Positions 33,095-44,574 of a stretch of DNA of 64,000 nt are shown here, piece by piece. The position numbers were made by a program, and so were the translations under genes. The first letter of the stretch is position 1, and every line of letters begins with the position of its first letter. The notes beneath the pieces were generated by a model. That model worked only from the letters and a program-made list of their open reading frames with translations, had not been told where the DNA came from and did not search any database. Location: contig CM070900.1 in NCBI GenBank assembly GCA_036417435.1, positions 115,855,315-115,919,314 of the forward strand, read 5' to 3'. Origin of the DNA: Inia geoffrensis. Lineage: Eukaryota; Chordata; Mammalia; Artiodactyla; Iniidae.

Positions 33095-33859
33095 CCTTGT
33101 TCCCAATTACACATGGCAAACACCCTCAGCAGCTCTTTGTCCTTTTTCTGATATCAAAGTAACCTCAATCTCAAAAACAACAACTATTCCATTTTTTTGA
33201 GCATCTGGGGAAGCTTACGGTGAGATCTTACATGGAAAACCCGTTTTTCTGATCAGTTCTTATTTGTCTTTGGTTCTAGGGACATTTGAATCCAGGATCT
33301 CAAACGCCATGAGCTTACACCCATCTCTTTTTGTCTCTGTCTCTCTCTAGATACATATCTCTCTTTCTGTCTGTCCATGTCTCTCTCCAAATTCACATGA
33401 AGGAGAATAAGACCCCTAGAGCTTTGAGCTGACATTTCTACTGCATCAAGACCAAAGAGGAAAGAAGAAAGAGAATTTCCTTTCTTCCCTAAAAATAAAT
33501 ACTAAGGAAGGCTTGTGATTGGTTAGGCTTGAGTCATGGAACTATTCCTGCACCAATCACTGTAACTGGGAACGTGGGCAACGCCAGTTAACCCAGATGG
33601 TGTCATGTTTCCAACGCTGTGGGCAGAGGAAGGGTAGTCTTGCAAGTCTTTCCAGAAATCCAAGTTTAGATGGGGGAGACGTAGTTCTCCTGAGAAAGAG
33701 GATTACTGTTACCAGAAGGGAGAAATTAATTCAGAAAAAATAAAGCAGGTGTCCATCTTCAACTTGTAAGCTTTTATTTCTCATAGCACCCTGCAGTAAG
33801 TAATAGTACTCACTACAGTCTGCAGTTTTATATGTATTTTGGAGTTGATTTAATACATG
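33092..33859. other. Unassigned sequence, possibly an old interspersed repeat
   Basis: Bases 33325-33390 are TC-rich. The stretch at about 33500-33590 ('gtgattggttaggcttgagtcatgg', 'caccaatcactgtaactggga') and 'ttactgttaccagaaggga' resemble a dispersed mammalian repeat that I have seen but cannot name. A 74-codon open frame at 33519-33743 lies inside it. I do not call a gene. Confidence 0.45.
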
Positions 33860-33988
33860 AATTCTATACTAGGTTCTGGGAGGATAGGAATTACATCTTC
33901 CTTGTTCTCATTTGTCTTGCCCAGGGCCTGGCAGGGTGACTAACACCTACTAGGTTCTTGATATGTCTAATGAATGAATTAATAAAAT
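33860..33988 (+). mobile_element. L2 LINE 3' end
   Basis: The text 'tgggaggataggaattacatcttccttgttctcatttg', 'ccagggcctggcagggtgactaacacctactagg', and 'taatgaatgaattaataaa' match the L2 terminal region. Confidence 0.75.
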
Positions 33989-34144
33989 CCTCACTAATAC
34001 TTTTCTTCTAGCTGAGTTCCCTCTCCTGCTGTAGTATCTCTTCTCTCCACCCAGTTTTGTGGCATCTTTTATTTACCCATGTTTATTAAAGGTTATTGTG
34101 TGAGGATTAACTGAGTGTCCCTAGGACTTCAGAATATTTAAGGC

Positions 34145-34363
34145 AGAGGTCAACAAAGTTTTTTCTGCAAGGCTCAGACGTTAAATATTTTAGGTTTTAC
34201 AGACCACATGGGCTCAGGCACAACTACTCAACAACTCTGTAGCATGAAGACAACCATAGACAATGTGTAAATTAATGGGTATGACTGTGTTTCAGTGACG
34301 CCTGTTTATTAAGACAGGTGGTATGTCAGATTTTGCCTGAGGCCTATTGTCTGCTGACCCCTG
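34145..34363 (-). mobile_element. hAT-type non-autonomous DNA transposon, same family as 16353-16574
   Basis: The plus strand reads 'agaggtcaacaaagttttttctgcaaggctcag', 'gttaaatattttaggttttacagaccacatggg', 'gcatgaagacaaccatagacaatgtgtaaatt', and ends 'tctgctgacccctg'. This is the reverse complement of the element type at 16.4 kb. It is about 220 bp with eroded inverted ends. It has no coding capacity. Confidence 0.8.
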
Positions 34364-34643
34364 ATCAGCAACAAAGCTTTCTGCTTACTTCCTGGGACAG
34401 CTCTGAGTTCACCAGTGTATACACAGCTTCGGCATTTAATGTCTTAAATCTCATTCTAGTGATATCATTATTTTGTTCTTTTCATAATCCTTAACAGATA
34501 GGTTTCTGATCCTTTCATTAAGTTTAGTAAAATGGAAAGTGATGTGATGTGAGTAAGAATGTTATAATACCTGAAGTGAAAAATAACTAAGCACGATTGA
34601 ATGTTTTTGAGTGACCAGTAAATGAAGAAAGAAAAGTATCCCT

Positions 34644-34850
34644 GGGGCTTCCCTGGTGGCGCAGTGGTTGAGAATCTGCCTGCCAATGCAGGGGACACGG
34701 GTTCGTGCCCCGGTCCGGGAGGATACCACATGCCGCAGAGCGGTTAGGCCTGTGAGCCATGGCCGCTGAGCCTGCGAGTCCGGAGCCTGTGCTCCGCAAC
34801 AGGAGAGGCCACAACAGTGAGAGGCCTGCATGCCTCCAAAAAAAAAAAAA
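34644..34850 (+). mobile_element. CHR-type SINE
   Basis: Sense copy with head GGGGCTTCCCTGGTGGCGCA and a 13 A tail. The target-site duplication is GAAAAGTATCCCT at 34631-34643 and GAGAAGTATCCCT at 34851-34863 (one mismatch). Several CpG decay changes are visible. The antisense 75-89 codon frames over it are artefacts. Confidence 0.94.
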
Positions 34851-34863
34851 GAGAAGTATCCCT

Positions 34864-35654
34864 ATAGTCTAGAGTTATATTTTCACTATATCATCACATT
34901 AACATAAAATAAGAATCGATTAGCGTATCTTCTAAAGAGTGCACAAAATTGAGATATAAAGTTCGCCATGACTCATTTTATTTAGAAAATCAAGTTAAAA
35001 ATTTTTGCCCTTCCAGCCCTGTTAAATTGCTTCGAAGAGTGCTTAGATACCTTAAGGTGGAGTTTGAATTTGATTGAGGAATGGGAAAGGAAAATAGGAG
35101 TAAGACTTAGAAAGAGGAGAAAGAATGAATTAAACTTGTGTTTTAGGCATTATGTGCTAATACACCATTGGAATATTTCAAGTGCTAGCGATGCTAGCAG
35201 TGATATAGTTTCTGAGAGAACTCATGCTCTAAGACTGATGGTCAATTTTATTATGGAAATCTGAATCACATGATGATATGGGAAGTTTCCAGCTATGAAT
35301 ATTTCACACCCTAGGGATGTTCTTCCCAGCCCAGTGGAGAAAAAGAGATGCCTGTGGTACATGCTCATGGCTGTGGAAAGCTTCTAATCATAGGTATGAG
35401 AATAGATTGATGTATGAGTAAATACCTGAACCATCAAAGTGTCTCTTTACTAACTTCAGTGGGAACTTATGAATAAGGATGACACACTGGCATTACAAAT
35501 AGTCCAGAGAGAAAGAACATCCTCAAATTATTCTTAGTTTGTTTTTTTTTTTTCAATTCAATGGCTTATTTAGCCACTAGAGTCATTGCTTCATCCAAAT
35601 TTGAGGAAAAGAAATGAAAGCAGATTTCTTAAAATTTAATTTTTCTTTGCATTA
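34864..35654. other. Unique sequence, no feature recognised
   Basis: A 66-codon open frame at 35064-35264 has no recognised domain. A T run lies at 35542-35553. Nothing else can be named. Confidence 0.5.
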
Positions 35655-36150
35655 GGCCTTTTAAAGTCTTTAGATTTACCAAATTTTAGGAAGTAGAAGG
35701 GGCATTACAGTCCAGTCCCTTGGCCCTCACTTCGAAGACAGGAATCTCTTTATTCTTGACAAATGATGTCTACCTTCTGCATGAAAAATGCCAGGCAAAG
35801 AACCCATCCTATATCTATCCCCATTTGGGACTTTCTCACTATGAGAAATTTCCCTTTTGTTTTTATCCTAAATCTACTTGACTATAGGATCCACCTATTG
35901 TTTTTAACCACTCTCAACTCTCAAGCAATATTTAGTGTCTTGTGTCTCTTCCACATGAGAGCTCATAAAGTAATTGAAGAGAGATACATATACTTTCTAT
36001 GCTTCTGGGTAAAATGGTTCCATTTTACCTCCCTGTTCTTCATATTAGGTGATTTGCAGTCCTCTCTCCCACCAAGCTCTTTACACAATATGTGTTTCCC
36101 ATTCATCAAGGTTCTGTTTAAAGTGAGAGCCTCAAATCTGGGGAAAATAC
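35655..36150 (-). mobile_element. CR1/L3-type LINE 3' region, ancient
   Basis: The plus strand parallels the antisense of CR1-family 3' sequence: 'ggggcattacagtccagtcccttggccctcac', 'ttctgcatgaaaaatgcc', 'gagaaatttcccttttgtttttatcctaaatctac', 'cacatgagagctcataaagtaattgaa' and 'aaggttctgtttaaagtgagagcctc'. The 136-codon plus-strand frame at 35763-36173 lies in this region and is therefore not evidence for a gene. The assignment rests on the order of weak matches. Confidence 0.55.
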
Positions 36151-36449
36151 TTCTGTTAGAGTCTGATCTGTGAGAAACATAATGAACGATTTTCTCTGAC
36201 CAGACGTTCTTTTTATAAAGAACTATCTGGCTCACTAAAATGCCATATTTTTGGAGGATGGAGGTCTATATGATATCATTGTTTCTAATAAAACTTTAAA
36301 AATTACTTAATTATGTGTAAGTCAGTTGCATAGGATTAAATAAATCAAATCCTCCAGTTCTCATCATTACACGTGTGTATTGTCCTTCTGTCTGTATGCA
36401 TTTTTAATGTGTGTGTGGTATTGTGTATGTATTCCCCTCCTCCTTTTTT

Positions 36450-37760
36450 TCTTACTCAGTACTGTTTTTTAAGACATCTATGTGGGTAGGTGGATATTTA
36501 GTTTGTTGCTTCTAACTACTGCCTAGAACTTTGGGTTGTGCATTTATCCAAATTAACATGCCTGCTCTCCCGGTGATGGATATGCTGACTGTCTCTAAGA
36601 CTCGGATACAGCAAGTAATACTGTGATGAACTTCCCCCATGCTGTGTAAGAATTTGCTGGACCAGAGGGTGTAAATATACTAAGCTGGAATAAATAATGC
36701 CAGATTGCTCCTCAGAATGACTACAATATTCTGCCTTCATCTACATGAGGGACTCTATAACCCCATAGTCTCACCAACATTTGGTATTTTCCAAGTTTCT
36801 AATTTTTGCCAGTTTAAAGAGATATATTCCTGATACATATTGCTATTTTAATTTTCAATTTCTAGTTACTAATGAATTTGAGTATCTTCCTGTGTTTGTT
36901 GGTGTTTTTTTAATTTCCTCTTCTGCCAACTGCTTTTTCATTTCCTTTGTATTTATTTTTCCATTGACATTCCTATTTTTTTTTCTTGTTAGCTTTAAGG
37001 ACTTCTTAAAATAGTTTGAATAATGATTGTTTTTAAACATTGCAAATATCTTCCCTCAATGTATCACACATTTCGTACTTCTGTCCGTTTATAATTATTT
37101 GGCTTATAATTTGTTTTTAAAATTTTGTTTAAAATTTCTTTATCCATATCATTCACAATATTTTCCTACATTTTTCCTATTAACTTGATAGATTTTTAAT
37201 CCATTAAGGTCCAACTTTGTATGTGTCGTGATCCGATCTTATTTCATTTCACAAAATGAGCCACTATCCCCCACCCAAGTTAAGAACAAAACATCCTTTC
37301 CATGTTGGGTTAAATCATTGATTTACTCCCCAGATATGCATTTATTTATCTCTGAGTACTCTCTTTTGATCCATGGGTCCATTTGTCTGTTCTTGTGCTA
37401 AGCATGACTTTTATTACAATGACCTTGTAGTTTTTCTTCATATTTGGTTGGAAAAGTCTCCCCTTATTTTATATTTGTCTGAGACATATTTGTAATATTT
37501 ATTTTCTATGTAAATTTTAAGTATGTTTATCAGAACATCTAGCTGAAAATAGGAATGGGGTTACATTAAATTTATACATTAATGAGAGATTGACATTTTT
37601 ATACAATTAAATTTACTATTCAAGAAAATAAAATTCCACTTATTCAGACCATATTTATATCCATGTTTTAAAATTCTTTCAAATAATAATTAAATCCTAG
37701 TTTTAATCTAATCTCTAGGTATATGTATTCAAAGCTATACTTTTTTAATGTTTTTTTTTT
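36450..37760 (-). mobile_element. Old L1 LINE (L1ME-like), ORF2 3' region and 3' UTR
   Basis: The antisense of L1 is recognisable in order: 'atgccagattgctcctcagaa', 'accaacatttggtattttccaag', 'ttaatttcctcttctgccaactg', 'ttgcaaatatcttccctcaatg', 'gatagatttttaatccatt' and 'gatccatgggtccatttgtctgttcttgtgc'. It is strongly diverged with many indels, so no reading frame remains. The ends are approximate. Confidence 0.78.
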
Positions 37761-37799
37761 CTTTTGGTTGTGTTTCACACATTTTGACATGTACTCTTT

Positions 37800-38203
37800 T
37801 TATTATCATTTAATTATAAATAGCATTGTACCTCATGCCTGAATAAAGCTTTTTACTGTAAGCAGATCACAGCCTTCCTGCAGTTAGGAGCACGAGACAG
37901 CACTTCAGCACTATACTTGGGGGCCATCTTAAACAGTGAAATCACCAACAAAAAGCACAAAAGTACAAAAACTTTGGCACTAAATACACCGCCAAAGGGA
38001 CAGTTGTTTACAGTATGGGAGCTGGAACAAGAAGGCAGAGCATTGCCATAGTGGCCTCAGCCGATCAGGAAACTCACGTTTTTCACCACTTGACACATGA
38101 CCACAAATGACTGTGTGCATGCCACAAATACTGATTTGGAGGATTACAAATAGGGAAATTTGCAAATATGAAATCCACGAACAAATAGTGAGGATGGACC
38201 GTT
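37800..38203 (-). mobile_element. Tigger-type (pogo/TcMar) DNA transposon fragment with transposase start
   Basis: Read on the minus strand from 38203, the terminal text 'tccatcctcactatttgttc' and 'gtggatttcatatttgc' is followed by 'gcctcagccgatcaggaa' antisense material, then 'tcccatactgtaaacaactg', then 'gtgctttttgttggtgatttcactgttt', and finally a start codon at 37927. The first 24 codons read MAPKYSAEVLSRAPNCRKAV and end in a stop at 37853-37855. This is the 5' end and the N terminus of a Tigger-family transposase; the rest is missing. The terminus abuts a TA (38205-38206). Confidence 0.7.
37853..37927 (-). pseudogene. N-terminal stub of a Tigger-type transposase
   Basis: A 24-codon frame starts with ATG at 37927-37925 and stops at 37855-37853. 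In intact relatives the frame continues into a helix-turn-helix DNA-binding domain. Here the downstream text (about 37800-37852) still resembles the next part of that domain, but after a deletion and out of frame. It is a relic with no function. Confidence 0.6.
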
Positions 38204-38231
38204 AGTACAAATTGTCCATAGAAATATATAC

Positions 38232-38234
<3 letters not shown>

Positions 38235-38296
<62 letters not shown>

Positions 38297-38318
38297 ACTC
38301 GCTCTTTCTCTCTCTGTC
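38235..38318. repeat. (TC)28 microsatellite with imperfect extension
   Basis: TC units run without a break from 38235 to 38290 (28 units), then degenerate TC/AC units continue to about 38318. The polypurine-polypyrimidine strand bias makes triplex (H-DNA) formation possible. Leu/Ser and Arg/Glu repeat frames over it are artefacts. Confidence 0.96.
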
Positions 38319-40489
38319 TTCCCATGCCCCTGAAATTATGATTCTCTCTTACACCTGTAATTTCCCCAAGTTATTTTTTTTGGAAGGGTGTTGAGGTTTG
38401 GGCAGGAGAAGCCAACAGACCATGTTAGTTGAATTGACTAGTACATAAATTAAGTCAGTAAGTAAAGTCATCAGGACAGATTATCCTGTTTAGTTGTGGA
38501 GGTCTCTAGGTTAAGGGCTTGACAGCAGTGATTGAGGTAGGCAAGTATAATACAGGGAAGGTAGTCCTCGAACTAGCCAGCGGATTACTGACCAAAGATC
38601 ATCGGGTTATCAACCAAGGTGAGGAGGCAGTCATTACAGGGAAGAAAGAGAAGGGGAGAAGCTGAATATCTGGGTACAGTCTATGAACAGAAATCAGAAC
38701 CACATAGGACGAGGAATCCTAAATTACCCCCCATCATATCAAACATCAGCTGGGATTGCTCTGAGGGTGTGGATAGGGGAGAGCTGCATTTGGTCAGTGC
38801 TTACTTCCAGGCCACAGAAATAATTGTGCCTGTGGCTTTCCTTACTGTTGTACTTCTTCAGTGACTCACAGGGGGTGGTGGTGGTGTTATTATTTATGAA
38901 TTGTTTTTACCTAGTGTTGATGACAGTGCTTCCTCCTCTAACCCAATCTAATTCAGTCTAAATTCTCCCAAGGTCACATAGTCTGAAGTATTAGGTTCTC
39001 CTAAGAGGGCTGAGACCTATGTCAGAGAATCCTAGTGCCTGATCTGGGATCAGATAATCTCTCCAAAGTGTACTTCTTGTTTACCAAAATGCTTTTACCC
39101 TGCTATATTATCAATATTCTTTCTCTTTCATTGAAAACAAATACAAATGCATCCACTTATAATGCCATTTTTTAGACTATTTTTCCCTCAAGGTAGCTAT
39201 TGGTATTTTAATTATTTGGATAACTGAGATCAAGCATAAATTTGTATAAATTATTATAGCACCCACCCATGGATAATCCAATATTTTTCTTTAGTTAGCT
39301 ATTTTTCCTCTTATAAATACAGCCTTCATTTGGCATAATTGAAATAAGTGTGTGGAATAAGAACTGCTGACTGTTTTTAGCAGCTTGTTTTATTAGATTT
39401 GTCCACCCAAAATATTTCCAAACAAAATACTACTGTTGTGAAGAGGCTTTTGTTTCTGCAGTGAAAAGGATTTTGGAAAATTAATATAAGGATCTTCAAA
39501 ATCAGTAGTAATTGCTGTTTGATACCAGATTCAGTTCCCATTAGGTTCAACTTTAGTTTTCCCTGCCACACTGAAAATCCGTATCCCATCTCACCACACT
39601 CTGTACAATTTAGTAAAACATAAATCCTCTGAGGGTGGACTCTATACATGGTTATCTTTTCAAATGCATCTTTAACTGTCAGATGGAAAGACATTGTGAT
39701 CTGAATATTGTCTTTTAAAATAGGTAAATTTGTTGCAATCACAAATTTAGGTGGCAGTAGAATGACTTGAGCTACCAAACAAGCATGAAAGGGCAGTAAA
39801 GACAGAGCAGTTTTTCTCTGACATATTTTGGATAGAATTGTATAAATGAAGGACTTTTTTGCCTAAGCAGTGGATTCACTGTGTCTCAAAAGTCCTGCAG
39901 GTTATGTTTTCTCCAATATTTCTTGCTCCATTTCTAAGCTGTTTGTAAGGCCTATGTGAAAAGAGGTTAACTTTATTTTTATGGACCAAAAAAAAAAAAA
40001 ACAACGCTTTTCATCTCTGAAGCAAGTTGAGCTTTTGTATTTCTTTTGCAGTGCAAGAAATCATGATAATTTGGATTCTGAATTCACGGAATTGGATTTA
40101 GAAAACAATTGGGTTTTGGAACTTGTAGCAGTAGAATCAGCTGGGAGGACCCAATTTTATCCAATTTGTAGCTTGATTTCATCCAGCAAGACATACTTAA
40201 GCATAAAGACTTAAAAGTGGTAGGTGTTGTATTGAAATAGCATTGCACTTAGGATGCAATGAGGCATAAAGTAATGCTGAATGCTCTACATTCACTAACA
40301 CAACATTATTCCAGCATGACACACAATCCAAAGCTTTTGCAATTACAGCTATGACCTCAAATTAGATTTTAAAACATGTATATATGTATATGCATTTAAA
40401 ATTTTTCCCTTCATTTTATCTCCTAATAGTTTAGAAATGCAAATGCTGGTGGCTTCTTAAAATAACTCTATATTCACCCAGAATATCAT
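38319..40489. other. Unique sequence; longest non-repeat minus-strand frame at 39377-39778
   Basis: I recognise no repeat. A 133-codon frame on the minus strand (39377-39778) starts MVAQVILLPPKFVIATNLPI and shows no domain. Its hydrophobic residues are unevenly spread, there is no signal peptide or flanking promoter, and the splice context is unclear, so I do not call it a gene. An A run lies at 39988-40001. Confidence 0.45.
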
Positions 40490-41120
40490 CTTTCCACTCA
40501 ATTGACTTTTCTTCAGACAAAGTCTGGTCTTTTCGGGGATGGGCAGGACCAAAGCTTGGCTTTTAGGGAATGAAGTTAGGGGCCGAGGAGCCCCTGCTTC
40601 TGTTACAGTGAAGTTTCACTATTTACCTGAGATGGTTAAATTGCTTTCTCGTTGAGTTGTAGGGATTTTTTCCATATAAATTAAAAGCAAGACTCACATA
40701 AGGTTCTTAAAGGCACAATGACGGTGCCAGCTGGGCTGATAAAAAAGTCCCCCTTCCTCTCCTGTGTCAAGATTAAGGCACAGGGGGCTCTTCACTGCCT
40801 CAGGCTCTAATTCTGAGCGACAAGAGCTCCGAGTGGCATCGTAACATTTTCTCTGGGCTTGTAGAAGCATTTTCTTTCCCTCAGAAAGTGCTTCACATCA
40901 CTGGGGGCCCCAGGAGGGGGAGAGCCTCCCCACCTCCATTGGCTGCATCCCCACAGTACCAGGCCACAAAAGACTTGGACTGACATGCATATTGTCTAAA
41001 TATGCCCGATGTGTGAGCATTTCATTTGTGCCTTATGTCCCACAGCTTCCTGCCTCCCTTAGAAGATTATATAATCACTTATCTTTTCTATTTTTAAAGC
41101 AGATTAATTTGATTTAGTAG
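40490..41120. promoter_or_regulatory. Candidate conserved non-coding / cis-regulatory stretch
   Basis: This stretch lacks recognisable repeats and is more GC-rich in the middle (about 40720-40960) than its surroundings. It has an exact match to the MEF2 consensus (CTATTTTTAA, 41088-41097), an octamer-like ATGCATAT (40985-40992) and AT-rich homeodomain-type motifs (ATTAATTTGATTTA, near 41103). There is no CpG island and no coding frame. The proposal is inference from composition and motifs only; such motifs also occur by chance. Confidence 0.3.
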
Positions 41121-42673
41121 AAAGGAGACAAGGGAGAAAAGAAAGGGATAATGGGAGAAAGCCAATATTATTTCTTTCACAGCAGTTTGGTTTAGAGTCA
41201 TTTTAATAGGTCTGGAAAATTAGAATTGGAAAAAGAAAATCAATTGTGATGCTGTATTCTAGTTTGGAAGGGAACATAAATCCACACTGGCACCGACTTC
41301 CTAGTGGTAGATAATTAGGACTGCTTTGTTCTCTTGTGGGAGAGGCAGGGGATTCATTGGTTTCTTACATCTATTATTATTATTAACAAAGTCATGAATA
41401 CCAAAAATTCCCTTAGGAATACAAGATATGTGCAGGACACATCCATCATGGGAGAAAAGGGTAAGCAGCATGTCTACCTCCTTCATTGTGGGAAAGGCCT
41501 CTGTCCTCACCATGGGCATCTCATGGGCCTTTCCCTTCCCTGTCCCACTTGTTGAACATCAGATTAACTCCCTCAATCTGTTTTATCCATGGATATTTCT
41601 GAAGATTTTATCCTCAAAAATTACTCTGAAATAGTAAAATAAATGCAGTCTATATCTTGGATTTTTATGCAATCTAAAGCTTTAGGAATCTTGTAGTTTT
41701 AAATAGACTCTTTTTTGTTCCTTTTGTTTAGTTCACTTTGACAATTTCAGAACAAAAGCTAGGTTCATGTGGCTGAGGATACAGAAAATATATTTATGGA
41801 GGGTGAAGAAATTGTAACTAGTCATGGTGAGAGGAATATTCTAGGAGGAACAAAAGAGGGGAAACAAAGACTGAGGAAACTGTACCTTGTCAAAATTACA
41901 TTCTGTGAAGTTGATCGAAGTGATTTTGAAAAGAAAATGTGAGAAAGAGTGTTGGGGTCATAGGAATAAATGAAGAAATGCTAGAATTGCCCTCTTGGAA
42001 TGGATACAAAGGAAAATGGTGCGAAACACCTGTATAACTTCTGGGAAGATATACCTGTCAGTAAGGCAAATACTTGGTTATGAGAATCAAAGAGGAGACG
42101 TTGTGTAAAATACTGTGGGAAGCTGAGGATAAGTTCAAACAGTGTCAAAGACAAATTGCCCTGTACAGAGTGAAATAGAAGAGGAATGCTTTATTTAAGA
42201 CTATTGCAATAGGGGAGAGAGATTGGACCCAAATGAAAGGTGGGAGAGTTTTTCAATACTGAAGTGAGTTGGTGAAGAAAGTACTGAGGGTGGTTAGGGG
42301 GAGGTTGGTAAATGTGATTAGGCCATTTGTGTTTGCTAATTATTGTTTATGAAAGTAGGCTCCTACCCTCTCACAGAGACTTCCAGATTGAGTGCAATCT
42401 TTCTTGATGATTACATTTCAAAAGGTTGGCTCCCAGATCCTCGAGAAAGACAACCCTGGGTTATAAAACTGTCAAGAGGCTAGGAGAAGATTTACATCTC
42501 AGGCCTGGGAGAACAGGAATTTATAATTGCAAGTTTTCTAAGAAAAGAGAGGTCAGAGGCCTATAGTCAAGAAAATAAGGCTTCATTAAGCTGAGGGGAA
42601 CTTTAAGGCCGTTGTATTGGTCAAAAAATACCAAAATTGTGAATGTGGGGAATTCCTCAGACCTAACTTTCAT
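41121..42673. other. Unassigned sequence, perhaps partly an old LTR
   Basis: Frames at 41301-41634 have no recognisable domain. Text around 42190-42290 ('gactattgcaataggggagagagattggacc', 'gggagagtttttcaatactgaag') looks like an ancient LTR, but I cannot name it. I call no gene. Confidence 0.4.
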
Positions 42674-43100
42674 TATAGGTATACTTTGTTTTATTGCACT
42701 TCGCTTTATTATGCTTTGCAGATAACTGTGGTTTTTACAAATTGAAGGTCTGCAGCGACCCTGGGTCAGGCGAATCTATTAGGACCATTTTTCCAATAGC
42801 ATTTTTTCACTTTGTCTCTCTGTGTCACATTTTGATACCTCTCATAATATTTCAAACTTTTTTCAGTATTATTATATTTGCTATGGTAGTCTGTGATCAG
42901 TGAACTTTGATGTCAGTATTGTAATTATTTGGGGGTGCCTCGAACAGTGCCCATTTAAGACAGCAAACTTAATTGATAAATGTTGTAGGTGTAGTGATTG
43001 CTCCACCAGCCAGTCGTTGCCCATCTCTCTCCCTCTCCTCAGGCCTCCCTATTCCCTCAGACACAGCAGTATTAAAATTAGGTCAATGCATAACCCTACA

Positions 43101-44574
43101 ATGGCTTCAAAGTGTTCAGTTGAAAGAAGAATTGCACATAGGAACACAAGAATGATAAAGAAGCAAAATAGCCTTAATGCTGATATGGAGAAAGTTTTAG
43201 TGGTGTGGATTGAAGATCAAACCAGCCACAACATTCCCTTAAGCCAAAGCCTAATCCATAGAAAGGCCCTAACTGTCTTCCATTCTGTGAAGGCTGAGAG
43301 AGGTGAGGAACTTGCAGAAAAAAAGTTTGAAGCTAATAGAGGTTGGTTCATGAGGTTGAAGGAAAGAAGCCATTTACATAACATAAAATTGCAAGGTAAA
43401 GTAGCAAGTGCTGATGTAGAAGCTGTAGCAAGTTATCCAGAAAAATCTAGCTAAGATAATGAATGACGATAGTTATACTAAACAACAGATTTTCAATGTA
43501 GACAAAACAGGCTTCTATTGGAAGAAGATGCCATCTAGGACTTTCATAGCTCGAGAGGAGACATCGATGCCTGGCTTCAGAACTTCAAAGGACAGGCTGA
43601 CTCTCTTGTTAGGGGCTAATGCAGCTGATGACTTTAAGTTGAAGCCAGTGTTCATTCAAAAAATCCTGTGGCCCTTAAGAATTATGCTAAATCTACTCTG
43701 CCTATGCTTTATAAATGTAACAACAAAGTCCGAATGACAGCACATCTGTTGACAACATGGTTTACTGAATATTTTAGCCCCATTCTTGAGACCTACTGCT
43801 CAGGGAAAAAAAAAAAAAAAAAAAAAAAAAAAGATTCCTTTCAAAATACTACTTATTGACAATGCAGTAAGAGCTCTGACAGAATTGTACGCGACTACTG
43901 TTGTTTTCATGTCTGCTAACACAACATCCATTCTTTAGCCCATGGATCAAGGAGTCATTTTGACTTTCAAGTCTTATTATTTCAAAAGGCTCTGGCTGCC
44001 ATAGATAATGATTATTCTGATGGATCTGGGCAAAGTCACTTGAAAACCTTCTGGAAAAGACTCACCATTCTAGATGCCTTTAAGAACACTCATGATTCAT
44101 GGGAAGAGGTCAAAATATCGATATTCTCAGGAATTTGGAAGCAGTTGATTCCAACTCTCATGGATGACTTTGAGAGATTTGAGACTTCAGTGGAGGAAGT
44201 CACTGTAGATGTGGTACAAATAGAAGAGATCTAGAACTAGAAGTGGAGTCTGAAGATGTGACTGAATTACTGCAATCTCATGATAAAACTTTTGACAGTT
44301 GAGGACTTGCTTCTTACGAATGAGCAAAGAAAGTGGTTTCTTGAGATGAGATCTGCTACTGGTAAAGATGCTGGTGAAGATTGTTTAAATGACAACAAAG
44401 AATTTAGAATATTGCATGAACTTAGCATGGTTTGAGAGATTTGACTATAGTTTTGAAAGAAGTTTTACTGTGGGTGGAACATCAAACAGTACTTCATACT
44501 ACAGAGAAACTGTTTGTGAAAGGAAGAGTCAATCTATAAGCCAGACTTCATTGTCGTCTTATTTTAAGAAATAA
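43101..44574 (+). pseudogene. Broken Tigger1-like transposase (pogo/TcMar DDE family)
   Basis: Transposases of this family bind terminal repeats through a CENP-B-like helix-turn-helix region and cut with a DDD triad. The ATG at 43101 opens MASKCSVER, but the text then jumps to [20 protein letters not shown], so the first helix-turn-helix segment (about 55-60 residues in the family) is missing in frame. The second DNA-binding segment follows ([18 protein letters not shown], ending at a stop at 43452). A frameshift leads to [18 protein letters not shown], with the first catalytic Asp at 43501. LLIDNA carries the second Asp (43858) and PMDQGVI the third (43945), 29 codons apart, with a TAG between. 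The C terminus TSLSSYFKK ends at 44574. Several stops, frameshifts and the A27 run exclude function. Confidence 0.92.
43806..43832. repeat. (A)27 homopolymer inside the Tigger1 transposase
   Basis: Twenty-seven consecutive A bases replace the lysine-rich AAA/AAG codons found here in the intact transposase. The growth is slippage in a DNA transposon, not a retrotransposon tail. Confidence 0.95.

Noticed and set aside
32854..33123. Cys-Val repeat protein on the minus strand
   Set aside because: It is the antisense of the (CA)33 microsatellite.
35763..36173. 136-codon plus-strand frame as a membrane protein gene
   Set aside because: It is rich in hydrophobic residues, but the DNA follows antisense CR1/L3 LINE text and has no promoter or splice context.
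38083..38394. Arg/Glu and Leu/Ser repeat proteins
   Set aside because: They are translations of the (TC)n microsatellite.
39377..39778. 133-codon minus-strand frame as a gene
   Set aside because: No domain is recognised, no supporting signals are seen, and frames of this length occur by chance in 64 kb read six ways. It stays a low-priority item for a homology search.
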